DNA of 64,000 nucleotides, from positions 3,782,001 through 3,846,000 of the forward strand of contig JASSKH010000009.1 of assembly GCA_031763025.1 (NCBI GenBank), given 5' to 3'. This DNA comes from Macrocystis pyrifera (taxonomy: Eukaryota; Sar; Phaeophyceae; Laminariales; Laminariaceae). The position numbers and the translations under genes are program-made. The notes below the pieces were generated by a model. It searched no databases, was not told the origin of the DNA, and saw nothing but the letters and a program-made list of their open reading frames with translations. Positions 1 to 9,619 of the stretch are shown here, in pieces. Numbering within the stretch: position 1 is the stretch's first letter; each line of letters starts with the position of its first letter.

Positions 1-430
1 GAATTTTGAATACAAGAAAGAAAAGAACGAAAACGAGAAAAGAAAAAAAAAACAAAAAAAAAAAGGAACGGAGACGTTGTAGTGTTGTACGGCGTATTGC
101 ATCATACACACGTGTGGTGCGGAACCCTCAAAATGCAACGGAAAGGGAGAGGGGGTCGAGGACGGATCAAGACAACGTACCAACTATTATTCTCGTTGGC
201 GTAGGTACGGCCAGAAGATGTGGGAAGGGGGACATACCGGGCGTGGGATATCAAGAAAGCAACAAGCGATGATGCTGACGAGTGTTGTCGCGAGCGGGCG
301 GGCGAAATAGGAGGCACTTTTTTTTTAAATCGGGTAGACATGTCTAGCGTTCGGGTATATCATAAAAAGGGTGGTCATACCCTACCCTGACCCTGGTACT
401 ATATCTACGGTGCTGTTTTTCTTGTTTTTT
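1..430. other. unassigned A/G-rich start of window
   Basis: Purine-rich low-complexity DNA with A runs up to about 20 bases. Short open frames exist on both strands, but none shows a recognisable domain or convincing splice context. I see no gene here. Confidence 0.5.
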
Positions 431-489
431 GTTTGTTACGCGCGGTCTTGACAATATTGTTGACGTGTGCCGGTTTTGTTTTTTTTCAT

Positions 490-775
490 CGCTTGTCGGT
501 CAGCATTTTCTTCGTCTCCGTCGGTCAACGCCTTTTTTGTTGTCCCCGTCGGTCAACGTTTTCTTGTCTCCGCCGGGTAGATAGATATTCCTTTTTTTTT
601 TGCATCGGTCGGCGGGTTATTTTGTCTCCGGCGGTCAGCGGCTTTTTACTCTCCGTCTATCAACGACTACTTCTGGTCTTCGTCTCTCAGCGACTAATCA
701 GTTTCCGTCGATCAGCGATTGTTTTTTTTTCAAACTCCGTCGATCAGCATTTTTCTCAAGCGTCCGTCGGTGGCA
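490..775. repeat. degenerate tandem repeat built on CGTCGGTCAACG
   Basis: The core CCGTCGGTCAACG or a close variant recurs about nine times, separated by T-rich spacers of 15-30 bases. The plus-strand open frames across it are a consequence of the repeat. No function is visible. Confidence 0.6.
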
Positions 776-1235
776 CCTAGATGCAAATGTATGCTTCATA
801 CGACATGTGTACGCGCGCCGAAGGCAGGGTTTCTTGATACCTGCTAGATTCTTCCCGGCGACCTCCTATGCCTGTCGCTTGCCCGGCATGTTGTCTCTCA
901 CTTTTCGCGCTTGCTGTATTTTTCGACCATTGGTTGTCGGTTATCCTACAAAGAGGCGTAAGTACGTATTTTTTTGTGGCGATAGCTGGCATGGACTTGT
1001 AGTCGCTTAGTTTCCCCTCTCGCAGAGCTGCCTTGCATCGCGGAGACCCGCTTTGTGCTCCTTCTACGTCTCGTCCTTTTTTTCGTGGGTTTCAGTCACG
1101 CGTGTTTATATACAAGTAGTACAGCAGCTTTTATCAAAACGATTAAGCGTCCACAGTTGCCTACGACAGTAGGGGTTACCTACGGTCTTCTAAAACGGAG
1201 AGTCCAATCGTGCCTGTCTATAGTAAAAAACTGCC
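776..1235. other. no gene seen
   Basis: Unique-looking sequence between a tandem repeat and a poly-C-ended repeat. Open frames of 60-136 codons occur, but composition and motifs give no support for coding. Confidence 0.4.
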
Positions 1236-1304
1236 CTCGGTCATGCGACTACGGCCATGCATGATACCGAGTACATACATCCCCCCCCCCCCCCCCCCCC
1301 CCCC
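1236..1304 (+). mobile_element. family 2 repeat, truncated copy ending in poly-C
   Basis: Only the 3' end of the family is present: the GACTACGGCCATGCATGATA block followed by GAGTACA and a run of about 24 C. It is oriented so that the C run is the tail. Fuller copies lie at 23525 and 32125. Confidence 0.65.
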
Positions 1305-2109
1305 ACACCGCCAATTCAGAAGCTCACAACCTACAACAAGGTACATCCGTTTTTTTTCTGTAAATGTTCCCCGTTGAGGTGCCCATACCCCACGCTGCGT
1401 AATTCGATAGCTGACACAAACACACACAAAACCGTTCCGTCCCAACCTATACGGCTTCTTCTCCGGTGCGCTTTGCCCTTGAGGTAGGCGACAGCGGCCG
1501 GGGTTCGTAATATTTTTTTCACAAAAATAATCACAACGACCTCGAACAGTTCCACAGCGACCTCCAAATCCGGCAACAGCGTGGGCGAAGAATGGGAGGG
1601 AAGAAAAGTAGGCTTCGATTGGTTGTGTTTTTATTTTTATTTTTATTTTTTATTTATAGTGTATTTTTCCTGGTGCGTTTTGTCATTATTGATAGTTTTC
1701 TTCCTTTTCTTTTATTTCCTGTTTATTTTTTTTTTCTCCGTTTGTATGGGAAACGGATGCGATAATATGTGTGGCACGGATATATCAGTTTTTGCATTGT
1801 TTCACACCTCGGAGGATAACGTAACACTTGGACGTCTTATGTTGAAGTTGGGCAAAAAAAATCGTAACAATACGTTGCTGCGTTCACTACTCTCTGGATT
1901 TTGTGATAACATAGTCGTGTTAGTGTATTATGGTATTGGCGGGCGATCGCGTATCATAATATAAGATGGTTGCCTTGATCCCGTTGACCGTAGAATATGT
2001 GTCAAAATGTTAGGGTATCCAGTCCATGGCGAGAAATACCGTTTTGGTGTGTTAGCGAAACTGCTAGCTGTTGTTGTCAAGATCAGGGTCGGGACGCTTT
2101 TGTTGCAAG
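1305..2109. other. no gene seen
   Basis: Mixed sequence with T-rich stretches at 1625-1740. A 127-codon plus-strand frame here is rich in Phe and Tyr because of T runs and has no domain features. Nothing supportable as a gene. Confidence 0.4.
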
Positions 2110-2200
2110 GCATAAATTGGGTAGGCGATTGGTTAACCTCTTACCATTAGCCCAACGGACCAAGACCATAACACACGGCGTCGTCGGCAGGACGCTTTTG
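2110..2200 (+). repeat. tRNA-like repeat head, left flank of the NADAR element
   Basis: Contains an A-box-like block (TTAGCCCAACGG). The same sequence appears in reverse complement at 3900-3957 and again at 5290-5360. The 2110-2200 and 3900-3957 copies therefore bracket the NADAR/retropepsin unit as inverted repeats. Similarity to a tRNA gene is limited to box-like motifs. Confidence 0.5.
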
Positions 2201-2296
2201 GCACCCGTTCGAGGTCTGATTCAGCTCCGATTTTTCATCCTGACCAGAACGTAGCGGGGGGTTCTTCTTTGGCCCACGGCGTTTCGCCGGAGGCCT

Positions 2297-2629
2297 TTGA
2301 CCACCGAGCTGGTGGAAAACAAGTGTCCTCCACGGGGCGTAACCGCCGCTACGCCCTTGGCGCCAAAACGCGCCCCTTCTTACCCAGACGAGCTACGACG
2401 AGGTGATCTGAGACAACAGTCCCCGCGTGTGGCTCAGGCATTGCTGACAACACCATTTGCCGTGGACCCACTTCAAATGCCTCCCGCCTATGTGGCTGAT
2501 GTCTCGCCCACCCAGTCAAGGTGGACCGTCGGGAGCCCCCTGCCCCTCCCCGACGTGTCTCGGGGACCGCAGACACGACCGGTCCAGGCGAATGAGCCTC
2601 CCACCCCGGCCTCGATGACGAGGCCCTAG
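2297..2629 (+). pseudogene. Gag-like proline-rich open frame of a decayed retroelement
   Basis: A 110-codon open frame, rich in Pro, Arg and Thr, lies just upstream of the NADAR and retropepsin frames in the same orientation. I see no zinc knuckle or other diagnostic Gag motif, so the assignment rests on position alone. It could equally be non-coding sequence inside the element. Confidence 0.25.
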
Positions 2630-2699
2630 CAAGGCAGGAAGCAGGCTGGGACCCGTCTCCCAGAGAGAGAGAGACCACCAACTGCTTTTTTCCGGGGAT

Positions 2700-3446
2700 G
2701 TGTTTGACACCCCCCCCGCTTCTTCTCGCGCGACGATGGTTACCGCCGCGTTTGATCCTACCCAAGAGTACTGCACGCGCGACATCGTGTTCTTCTGGCA
2801 GCCCCCCTCTTTCTTTTCGCAATGGACGCCTTCCCGTTTTACGGTTGAAGGCATCTCTTATTCGTGCGGTGAACACTTCTGCTCTGCGGAAAAGAGGCCG
2901 CTTCTTCAGAGACCATCAGACCCTGCAACACATCATATGACATGCGCGTGTCTGACCCCCGCCTGCATAAACAATATGGACGAGAAGTCCGTAACTTCGA
3001 TGTCGCCGTGTCGGAACGCGAGCGGCAAAATATCGTGCTCGTCGGCTCTTTGCACCAAGTTCGCTCAAAACCCGGCCATGCGAACCCCCCTCTTGGACAC
3101 CGGCGACAAACTTCTCGCGGAAGCTAGCCCTCACGACCTCGTATGGGGCATTGGACACAGGGTCAGACGCCAGCCGCCCCTGTGGCGCGGCTTGAATTTG
3201 CTGCGCAAGGCTCTGCAAAACACGCGCCGTCTCTTCCGCGACCGCGCGCCGCCACCGACGCGCCCCCAACCATGGTCTCCTCAGGGCACCTCGCCCTCTA
3301 GTAGAGATCGCATCTTCGAAATTGACCCTTCGACGCGACAGCAACTGCGCCCAAGCGACGCATCAGTAGACGCCTTCCTGTCGGGATATATCCCGATCCC
3401 CCTACAAACGTGCCATCAGACCACGTCGGCAATGTTCTCGAAGTAA
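2700..3446 (+). pseudogene. NADAR-domain protein remnant, frameshifted
   Basis: NADAR (YbiA/RibX-like) domains are known in proteins acting on ADP-ribosyl or riboflavin-pathway compounds. The N-terminal part (about 2780-2890) carries a family-typical pattern with a GEHFCSAEK segment. The C-terminal part (about 3045-3160) carries KFAQNP, LLDTGDKLL, EASPHDLVWGIG. Between these, the family-like sequence continues in other frames: a DHQTLQHI segment near 2905-2935 and RVSDPRLHKQYGREV near 2944-2990. The domain is therefore interrupted by at least two or three small indels. The frame continues past the domain with an Arg/Pro-rich tail to a stop at 3446. It lies between a Gag-like frame and a retropepsin on the same strand. 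Domain call strong; functional copy unlikely. Confidence 0.7.
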
Positions 3447-3483
3447 TGTCCGCCGCCCGCTCCGGTCAGCACCCCCCCCCCCC

Positions 3484-3885
3484 TTGCTCACCAAGCAAGG
3501 TCCTCGTCTTGTTGATGGTGCGGTAGCCGTGGACGATTCTTCCTTCACCACCAAAATCGAGATCCACAGTGGCCTAGCTGCTATGCAGGTTGGATGCGTC
3601 GCCCTCTTGGATACGGGCTCGCCGCAGACCTTCCCTAACACCCGCACGTTCGACAGCATGAAACGCGTGGGTGCTGCCCCCGCCACCTGCGAACGACAAA
3701 CCCCTCCCAGGTCGAGGGGCGGCTTTGGTACGTCCCCGCCTCTTGAGACCTCCGTTACAGTACGCTTGAGCGTACGGTCCTTCCACGGCGACGAACCGAC
3801 CGCATCACTCGCCGTATGGGCATACACACGTCGTCCCATCTGAAGGTATGCAACACGACGTGCTACTCGGTCGCGACAGCGTTGG
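3484..3885 (+). pseudogene. retropepsin-like aspartic protease fragment
   Basis: Retroviral-type aspartic proteases process the polyproteins of LTR retrotransposons. The catalytic triplet is visible as LLDTGSPQ at about 3604-3627. The second conserved stretch, DVLLGRDS, lies at about 3857-3880 but in another frame, after an in-frame stop at 3841. The fragment is therefore frameshifted in this assembly. No reverse transcriptase, RNase H or integrase motif follows; downstream sequence passes into tRNA-like repeats. It is probably a truncated or non-autonomous element. Confidence 0.6.
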
Positions 3886-3899
3886 TGCGGTATATTTGT

Positions 3900-3957
3900 T
3901 AAGGTTTTAGTCCGTTGGGCTAATGGTAAAAGGTCAACCAATCGCCTACTACCCAAT
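3900..3957 (-). repeat. tRNA-like repeat head, right flank of the NADAR element
   Basis: Reverse complement of the 2110-2200 block, including the GTTGGGCTAA segment that is the complement of the A-box-like motif. Its pairing with the left flank is the evidence for an inverted-repeat boundary. Confidence 0.5.
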
Positions 3958-4013
3958 CTGAGCCTTATAACACTCTCCCTCCCTTCGGAACAGCGGGGTC
4001 CTTGGTCTTCGTA

Positions 4014-4197
4014 TGGGGCCGTACGTGCCTATTAATAGTCCGCAGTTCTTCACGATCTCTGGGGACCCAGGAAGAGTGTTTTATCAGATTCTTGACGTGA
4101 GGAAATTCACTGTTCTTTAAAAAGCATTCTTCATGGTGGACGTGAGATTCGAACCCACGACCAACGATCCATGTCCTGCCGATAGGCACCATTTGTT
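4014..4197 (-). repeat. tRNA-derived SINE-like repeat, 3' portion
   Basis: Read on the minus strand, the right end carries GGTTCGAATCTCAC (a B-box/T-arm-like block) followed by GTCCACCA, then a tail shared with 5125-5293. A complete cloverleaf cannot be drawn: no 5' acceptor strand pairs with the 3' end. This is a tRNA-derived repeat, not a functional tRNA gene. Confidence 0.5.
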
Positions 4198-4238
4198 AAG
4201 TGTGAGACAGTACGGACCTAGGGACCGACTGCTGCTGC

Positions 4239-4350
4239 TACGGGGGTCCATAATTAATAGGACCTATGGTATACACAAAAAAAACTATATATTTACTTAT
4301 TTTTACTGACAATATTTGGTCCTATTTACTGTGTATGTACCCCCGTAATA
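4239..4350. mobile_element. family 1 inverted-repeat element, copy 1
   Basis: Family description: about 110 bp. The ends read TATTACGGGGGTCCATAG and its complement. Inside the ends are a GGACCTA/TAGGTCC step and an A/T-rich centre (ACCTATTTTTAC). There is no coding capacity. The 5'-TA-3' at the tips is compatible with a TA target duplication, as in Tc1/mariner-derived MITEs, but I have not proven it. This copy has an extended A run in the centre. Confidence 0.75.
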
Positions 4351-4406
4351 GCAGGTTGATGGCTTTGGCTCTGCTCTGGTTACTCACACAAGGTGCTTGA
4401 CGATTT

Positions 4407-4515
4407 TATTACGGGGGTCCATAATTAATAGGACCTATGGCATCCATAAAAACCTATATATTTGCCTATTTTTACTAACAAAATTTGGTCCTATTTACTA
4501 TGGTCCCCCGTAATA
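4407..4515. mobile_element. family 1 element, copy 2
   Basis: Well-conserved ends. It is the second of three copies arranged within 400 bp, which suggests preferential insertion near existing copies or local duplication. Confidence 0.75.
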
Positions 4516-4524
4516 GAAGTTATT

Positions 4525-4632
4525 ATTACGGGGGTACATAGTTAATAGGACCTATGGTATACATAAAAACCTATATATTTACCTATTTTTACTAACAAAA
4601 TTTGGTCCTTTTAACTATGGACCCCCGTAATA
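4525..4632. mobile_element. family 1 element, copy 3
   Basis: Begins only about 10 bp after copy 2 and is in the same orientation, with TTATTACGGGGG at the left and CCCCCGTAATAG at the right. Confidence 0.75.
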
Positions 4633-4719
4633 GCCCTTGTGCTATTGATAGTTGCTGCTCGCCTCGCCAGATATCTTCTGGACGAAGGGGCAAGACGCTC
4701 AACAGAAAGGCAGGCGATA

Positions 4720-4985
4720 ACGCCTGATAGGTATGGTGAGGGGACGATTGCTGCAAACCAGAATGCCGCAATGTGTTGTTTGCTTAGAGATAGAAGAAGA
4801 GGAGCTTTATTCCTTTTGTGCAGGACGCGGAGACTGAGAGCCAAGCTCGTGCCTCGCTGGGAAAACCCCTGTGGTTTTCCATCTAAGATACGCCTCCCAA
4901 GTACTACAAGTACGATCCCAATACCTGTGAACACACAGGTAATTACCGGGCTTTCAGCCTCATTCAAAGCAGTACCATAACATTA
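4720..4985 (+). repeat. family 5 dispersed repeat, copy 1
   Basis: About 260 bp shared with 5590-5830 (same orientation) and 12590-13010 (reverse complement). Landmarks are GCCAAGCTCGTGCCTCGC, CGCCTCCCAAGTACTAC and CCGGGCTTTCA followed by CTCATTCAAAGCAGTACCAT. No coding frame is conserved between copies. Origin unknown. Confidence 0.6.
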
Positions 4986-5124
4986 TCGTAGCACGCGTTG
5001 AAGGCATAACGTACACATGGTCAATAGAACGGTAGCATTTGTGTTACTGTGTTAGAGACAGCAGCCCGTAGCGAGTGACGTTACGTTGGTGTGCCAGAGA
5101 AAAAAATTGCTTGCTATTAAATAG

Positions 5125-5360
5125 GGCCGTACGTGCCTAGTCCGCAGCTCTTAACAATCTCTGGGGCCCAGGAAGAGTGTTTTTATGAGATTCTTGACGT
5201 GAGGAAATCCATTTTCTCTAAAAAGCGTTCTCATGGTGGGCGTGAGATTCGAACTCATGACCAACGACCCATGTCCTGCCGACGACGCCATATTTTCAGG
5301 TCTTAGACCGTTGGGCTACTGGTAAAAGGTTAAACAATCGCCTGCCCAATCTAAGTCTTG
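5125..5360 (-). repeat. tRNA-derived SINE-like repeat, fullest copy
   Basis: On the minus strand this copy has, in order, an A-box-like block (TAGCCCAACGGTCTAAG), a GTCGTCGGCAGGACATGG spacer, a B-box/T-arm block (GAGTTCGAATCTCAC), GCCCACCA, then a body of about 110 bp. The order is what a tRNA-headed SINE would show. No A-rich tail is obvious. Related pieces lie at 2110, 3900 and 4014. Confidence 0.55.
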
Positions 5361-5589
5361 AAAGCCTTACAACACTGCGTTTGGGTGCTGAGGGGCCCTG
5401 GCCTCAGTGGCTCGACCACCGTGAGGGAAAGCAGATCCTCCCACCTCTTGAGTCTCCGTCGTGCAGTGTGCGGAGCAAACTTACTTTCAGAAAAGCAAAC
5501 GGTCAGAAATGAGTGAAAACAACTCGTACAAACTAAAAGGCGAGACGTCTTAAGCCGAAGACGCCACTCGTGAGGATCAAGGTCGGGAC

Positions 5590-5830
5590 ACTTTGTATCC
5601 CTGGGCAGGATTGCCTATTAAGCCCGTACTCGTTGGTACTCATGTGTGTTGTTTTTGCTTAGAGAGAGAAGAAGAGCAGCTTTATTCCTTTCGTGCACGA
5701 GGAGCCTGGGAGCCAAGCTCGTGCCTCGCTGGGAAAGTACGCCTCCCAAGTACTACGAATACGATCCCAATACCTGAACCCAGGTAACTACCGGGCTTTC
5801 AACCTCATTCAAAGCAGTACCATAACCACT
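5590..5830 (+). repeat. family 5 dispersed repeat, copy 2
   Basis: Direct-orientation copy of the repeat at 4720, about 870 bp away, with an internal deletion relative to it. The two copies bracket the SINE-like repeat at 5125. Confidence 0.55.
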
Positions 5831-5879
5831 AACACAGGTAATACACGTCAGATCTCGGCAAGACCCGAAGGGTAACGTC

Positions 5880-7550
5880 GCAACATTACGTTGGACCGAC
5901 TTCGGCCCCATCGGTAGCTCAGTAAGATGATGTTAGGCCCGGATTGATTATTATGGTAATACAGTAGTAACGGAATGTGAATTCTAGATCTTTACTGACA
6001 GTAACACCGTAACAAACTTGTTAGAGATACCTCCGCATTTTTTAGGCTAGCATCCTAACATAATGTTGCGTATCGGCCGCCCAAGACTGCAACGTTGTTA
6101 ACGTAGGTTAAATATTACTTTATCCGAATCCAATAGCAATCAGACGGGGGGTCCGAATAACCTTTAGATAGTAGTGCTGGCCACTACGTCTAGTCATGCA
6201 GTGCGTTCTCGGTAACATAATGTTATTTGTTAGTAGTGCTGGCCCACATGGTAACGTTATGTTAGGGCGTTATGTGTGATACTCCTCTTAAGGGTAAAAC
6301 AATGTTAAGTGTGCTATTCCTAACTCTGCGCAGACAGTAACACTATGTCATCACGTTACCAGTAAATCTGCGTGTATCGATCTGGTCATGTTGTTGGGGT
6401 GATAACGTACGCGTATGGTCGGAATCCTAACATTGTGTTACAGCAGTGTTGGTAAAAGCACGGATCACGGCGTAGCATAATGTCCCCGGTGGCTTGGTAG
6501 GTGGTCCGTGTGCCTTGTCAAGATCAATTTCGTGGGTTCAAGTCCCACCGAGTGCATGCTCATAGGGACTTTTTCTTGCATAAAAAATTGATGAGCGGAA
6601 AGAGCGAAAGCGTGAGTTGGCTACATTCGATGAAAATCGACGAGCAGTGGGAATGCTGAACCCTATGCGCGATAAAAAAATAAAGGCACGTACCGGGGGG
6701 GAGGAGAAGGAACGACACCTGTGACCACGGCTTGTCCAGAAGATCGTCGAGGGTAAAAACCTCCTACGAGTGGGCTGGGAAGTAAAAGTGACGGATAAAA
6801 TAAATAAATAAAATAATAACAATGTTACTGGACCTGAGCTGGACGAGATCGAGCAAAAACTTGAAATGTTAAGGCGAGTGTGCACGTTCGTGGGTTTCCA
6901 GTTAACATTTCTACGAGGTTACCGTTATTGCTCCTCCAGTGCTAACGCTACGTTAGCACGTGTCCACGTCCCAGGCCCCAGAACGTAGATAAGTGTTATC
7001 CTATTATTAATTGTGTTACGTTACCCGAGGTGTGCAGTTATTTCTTGGCGCAAAATATGGCCCAAAATGCGTCCGAATCAGTCTGCTCCCGCTTGGAAGA
7101 GTGAGTCCAGCGTCTCCATAAGAGCAAGGAGATTCTTTGGAACGTTTTCGCTTCGAAATCCCCACAGTTTTGAGACAATATCCGATTGGCTCATGCATGT
7201 TGTTTAGGCTACGGTTGAAATCCCACATGCTTTCCTCGAACAGCAACAACAGCAGTAGTACCAGGTACGTACCCTTAGGGTGTATATGCTGTTAAAAAAG
7301 TCACTCCAGCACGGAAACGGGGGCTAACTGGACAAATCTCAAAACTGCTGTGCTGATTTTCCGGACCCGAAAAACTCCTAATATAGGAAGCCCTTGCTTG
7401 GAGAGATTCTGGACCCATTGCGACTAGCGGTAAATAAACCGATTTCGACAGTTATTACCGCCACATTTTGACGGAGGGATGTATACTACTGTACATGTAG
7501 TAGTAATCAAAATACGGTGTGTAAAACACACGGGGACATACTATGGCTTT
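5880..7550. other. gene-free stretch with scattered TAACATTATGTTA-type palindromes
   Basis: Variants of TAACATAATGTTA and TAACGTTATGTTA recur many times between 5880 and 7020. A T-arm-like block (GTGGGTTCAAGTCCCAC) sits at about 6532-6548, but no acceptor stem pairs, so it is not called a tRNA. Open frames at 6538-6885 and 7013-7249 show no recognisable domain. Confidence 0.4.
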
Positions 7551-7555
7551 AGGGT

Positions 7556-8770
7556 TCATCGTGGCGCCTGATCACTACAATAGCCCCTCGTGAAAGGGGT
7601 ACTTTCGGCTGCGGTCTGTTGACGATTCCACGTCAGCTCAATCATTAATCGCCGCCAGCTCTCCAGATCTACGAGGCACTTGGGGGAGATAGAAAGGCCG
7701 TACCGAAAACAAAAACAAAAGAAAAGTGGCGGCTGTTCATCCACCACGGGAAATTGAGAGCACAGCCAGCCAACCTTTTTCGCGCAAGTTTCGGAGGTTT
7801 TCACAACAAAATCGCCGTACCGCCGTGTTTCTCGTACTTGGAGAGAAATCCGGAGAGTCTCACAGGAAACGGTCAAAAAGGATCCACCAAAAGCGTCGCA
7901 GCTGGAGAGGAGAGGAGCGCTGGGAATCAAACAATTAGCCGAAAGTCCAACATTTCGCATTGCGCGCAAGCCGTCGCGCAAATAGCCACCATCCCGACAA
8001 GCAACCCCACTCGCGATTCCTGACCAAGCGCTCCTGACCCCCCCCTCCGCCCTAGCCAACAAGGCAAACACACAGTCCAAATTAATGCGCTCGTTGCTCC
8101 CAACCCCTGCCCTGCACGACGAAACACTTCGTGCGTGAGTGTGTGCGCTTCAACAAACCGAAAACCGCCCACCCTCGTCAATAACCTCGTATCGACCGCA
8201 CGCGTAACCGCCTTTTTCCTCCTGACTCTTGAATCAAAATATTCCACTCCACACAACGGCAAAGATACCATAGATCACGCACGAAGCTGTAGATCACCTA
8301 GATCCCTACATTTTTGCCGCCGTTGAAATGTTACGCAACTCCCGTGTCATGCAGCTTTCGCCCGTCATAAAAACATGCGCACAAGAGCGCGTGCCATACA
8401 GACCTCCACCCCCAGAAATCAACATCTAGGCCGTGTGAAGATCCTTCCAACTCTGCCCAATCGACGCCACCCGTTAAACCCGCTAAAAACCGCTAAAAAA
8501 AATCCTCCTTCCGAGGTAATTGACGTGCGGCTGCTTCACCGCACCAGGCCAGAAACCGAGTCGATCACACGACTTCCCTCCCCGACAAAGGGTTTCATGC
8601 GTAGTTGAGAAGGGTCTTACAACCAACAACCTAAACTGTTGATAAAATGCGGGAAAAACAAAACACAATGGGAAGGGGACGGGGGGCGCACCACCCGCGC
8701 CAAGGGTACATAGCCTCAAGGCGTGCGGCTGCCGCCCGTATCGTGCGCGTCATGCGCTGCATGCGTGCGA
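7556..8770. other. unresolved region with overlapping open frames
   Basis: A 174-codon minus frame (7556-8080), a 114-codon minus frame (7927-8271) and plus-strand frames overlap. None has a recognised domain or clear splice sites. This could be untranslated or decayed coding sequence. I make no gene call. Confidence 0.3.
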
Positions 8771-9240
8771 CGCGGCGCGATGAGAGCGGTCGGTAGGTCA
8801 ATCGGTCGGGGGATACGTCGGTAGTTTGGTGTCCTCCTCCTCCTGCACGGTTTTGGCGGTGGGTCTATTCTCCTCTTGCCACGAGCAGCTTCGTGACCTG
8901 AAACTCGAGGTTGTGTGAGGCGAGAGGGGCGGGACTAAGGTCAATAGCGGTTGTACGTCTACCTCATATCGGTGTTCGCCTTCATGCTCATGTCGTGTTT
9001 TCAGGGCGTCGGCCGGACCACCTCTCGAAGACAGGCGAGGCGAAAGGAAAAAAAAAAAAAAAAATAAAGCAGTAGCAGCATCATCATCGTCAACAACAGC
9101 AGCAACATCATCGTATCATCCTTATCATCACCACCAACAATAACAACCACACCAGCAAAACAAACAACAATGGTGGCTTGACAGGCGCAGGCAGCACCCG
9201 TGCAAAGAGTGCTCCTTATAATAGAAGGTTGATGCGACCG

Positions 9241-9332
9241 CATTTGTCGCCTTTTTAGCTCGCTACACGTGGGTCCCAATACCTGAAGCAGACGGTATTT
9301 GTCGTGTTTCAACTCGCTACACCTGTGTCCCA
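9241..9332. repeat. imperfect direct duplication downstream of uL22m
   Basis: Two units of about 38 bp spaced 54 bp apart, sharing ATTTGTCG and CTCGCTACACNTGNGTCCCA. They lie 290-380 bp beyond the uL22m stop, probably in or after its 3' untranslated region. Confidence 0.5.
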
Positions 9333-9619
9333 AAAAAGTAACTGTATCGTTCACATGGCTGCCTGCTAACCAAGCCATCCGGACCTTCAGTCAGCTCTGA
9401 CTAGAAGTCGGAGTGGCTCAGCGGTCCACAACAACACGCAATTTACCCCATCCCCACTCCGATTCCCACCTCAACCCCCGCCCCGACCCCGACCCCCACC
9501 CTCATTGCCACTCCACCCCCACCCCCACTCTATCCCCACCCTCATCAGGACCCTCACCACCACGCAGAATCCCACTCCAATCTCAACAATTCCCGCCTTA
9601 CCCCCCCCGACCTCCGCCC

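Larger units (their letters stand above)
2110..3960 (+). mobile_element. decayed retroelement-like unit carrying NADAR and retropepsin
   Basis: Three consecutive plus-strand coding remnants (proline-rich, NADAR, aspartic protease) are flanked by inverted copies of a tRNA-like sequence at 2110-2200 and 3900-3957. I do not find direct LTRs or a polymerase. The unit may be a Gag-protease remnant of a Ty3-like element or a composite repeat. Boundaries are inferred from the flanking repeats. Confidence 0.45.

Noticed and set aside
6482-6560. tRNA candidate with GTGGGTTCAAGTCCCAC
   Set aside because: The T arm is good, but no 5' strand pairs with the 3' acceptor and the spacing is wrong. Treated as a fragment.
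7556-8080. 174-codon minus frame
   Set aside because: No domain, no initiator context, overlaps other frames; not strong enough for a gene call.
9001-9378. Minus frame downstream of uL22m with poly-Leu/Phe
   Set aside because: Driven by CAT/CAA and A repeats; likely 3' untranslated or intergenic.
9406-9475. tRNA-like start GTCGGAGTGGCTCAGCGG with a pairing CTCCGAT downstream
   Set aside because: There is no TTCGA/TTCAA T arm and no anticodon arm between the pairing segments; the span is too short and C-rich.
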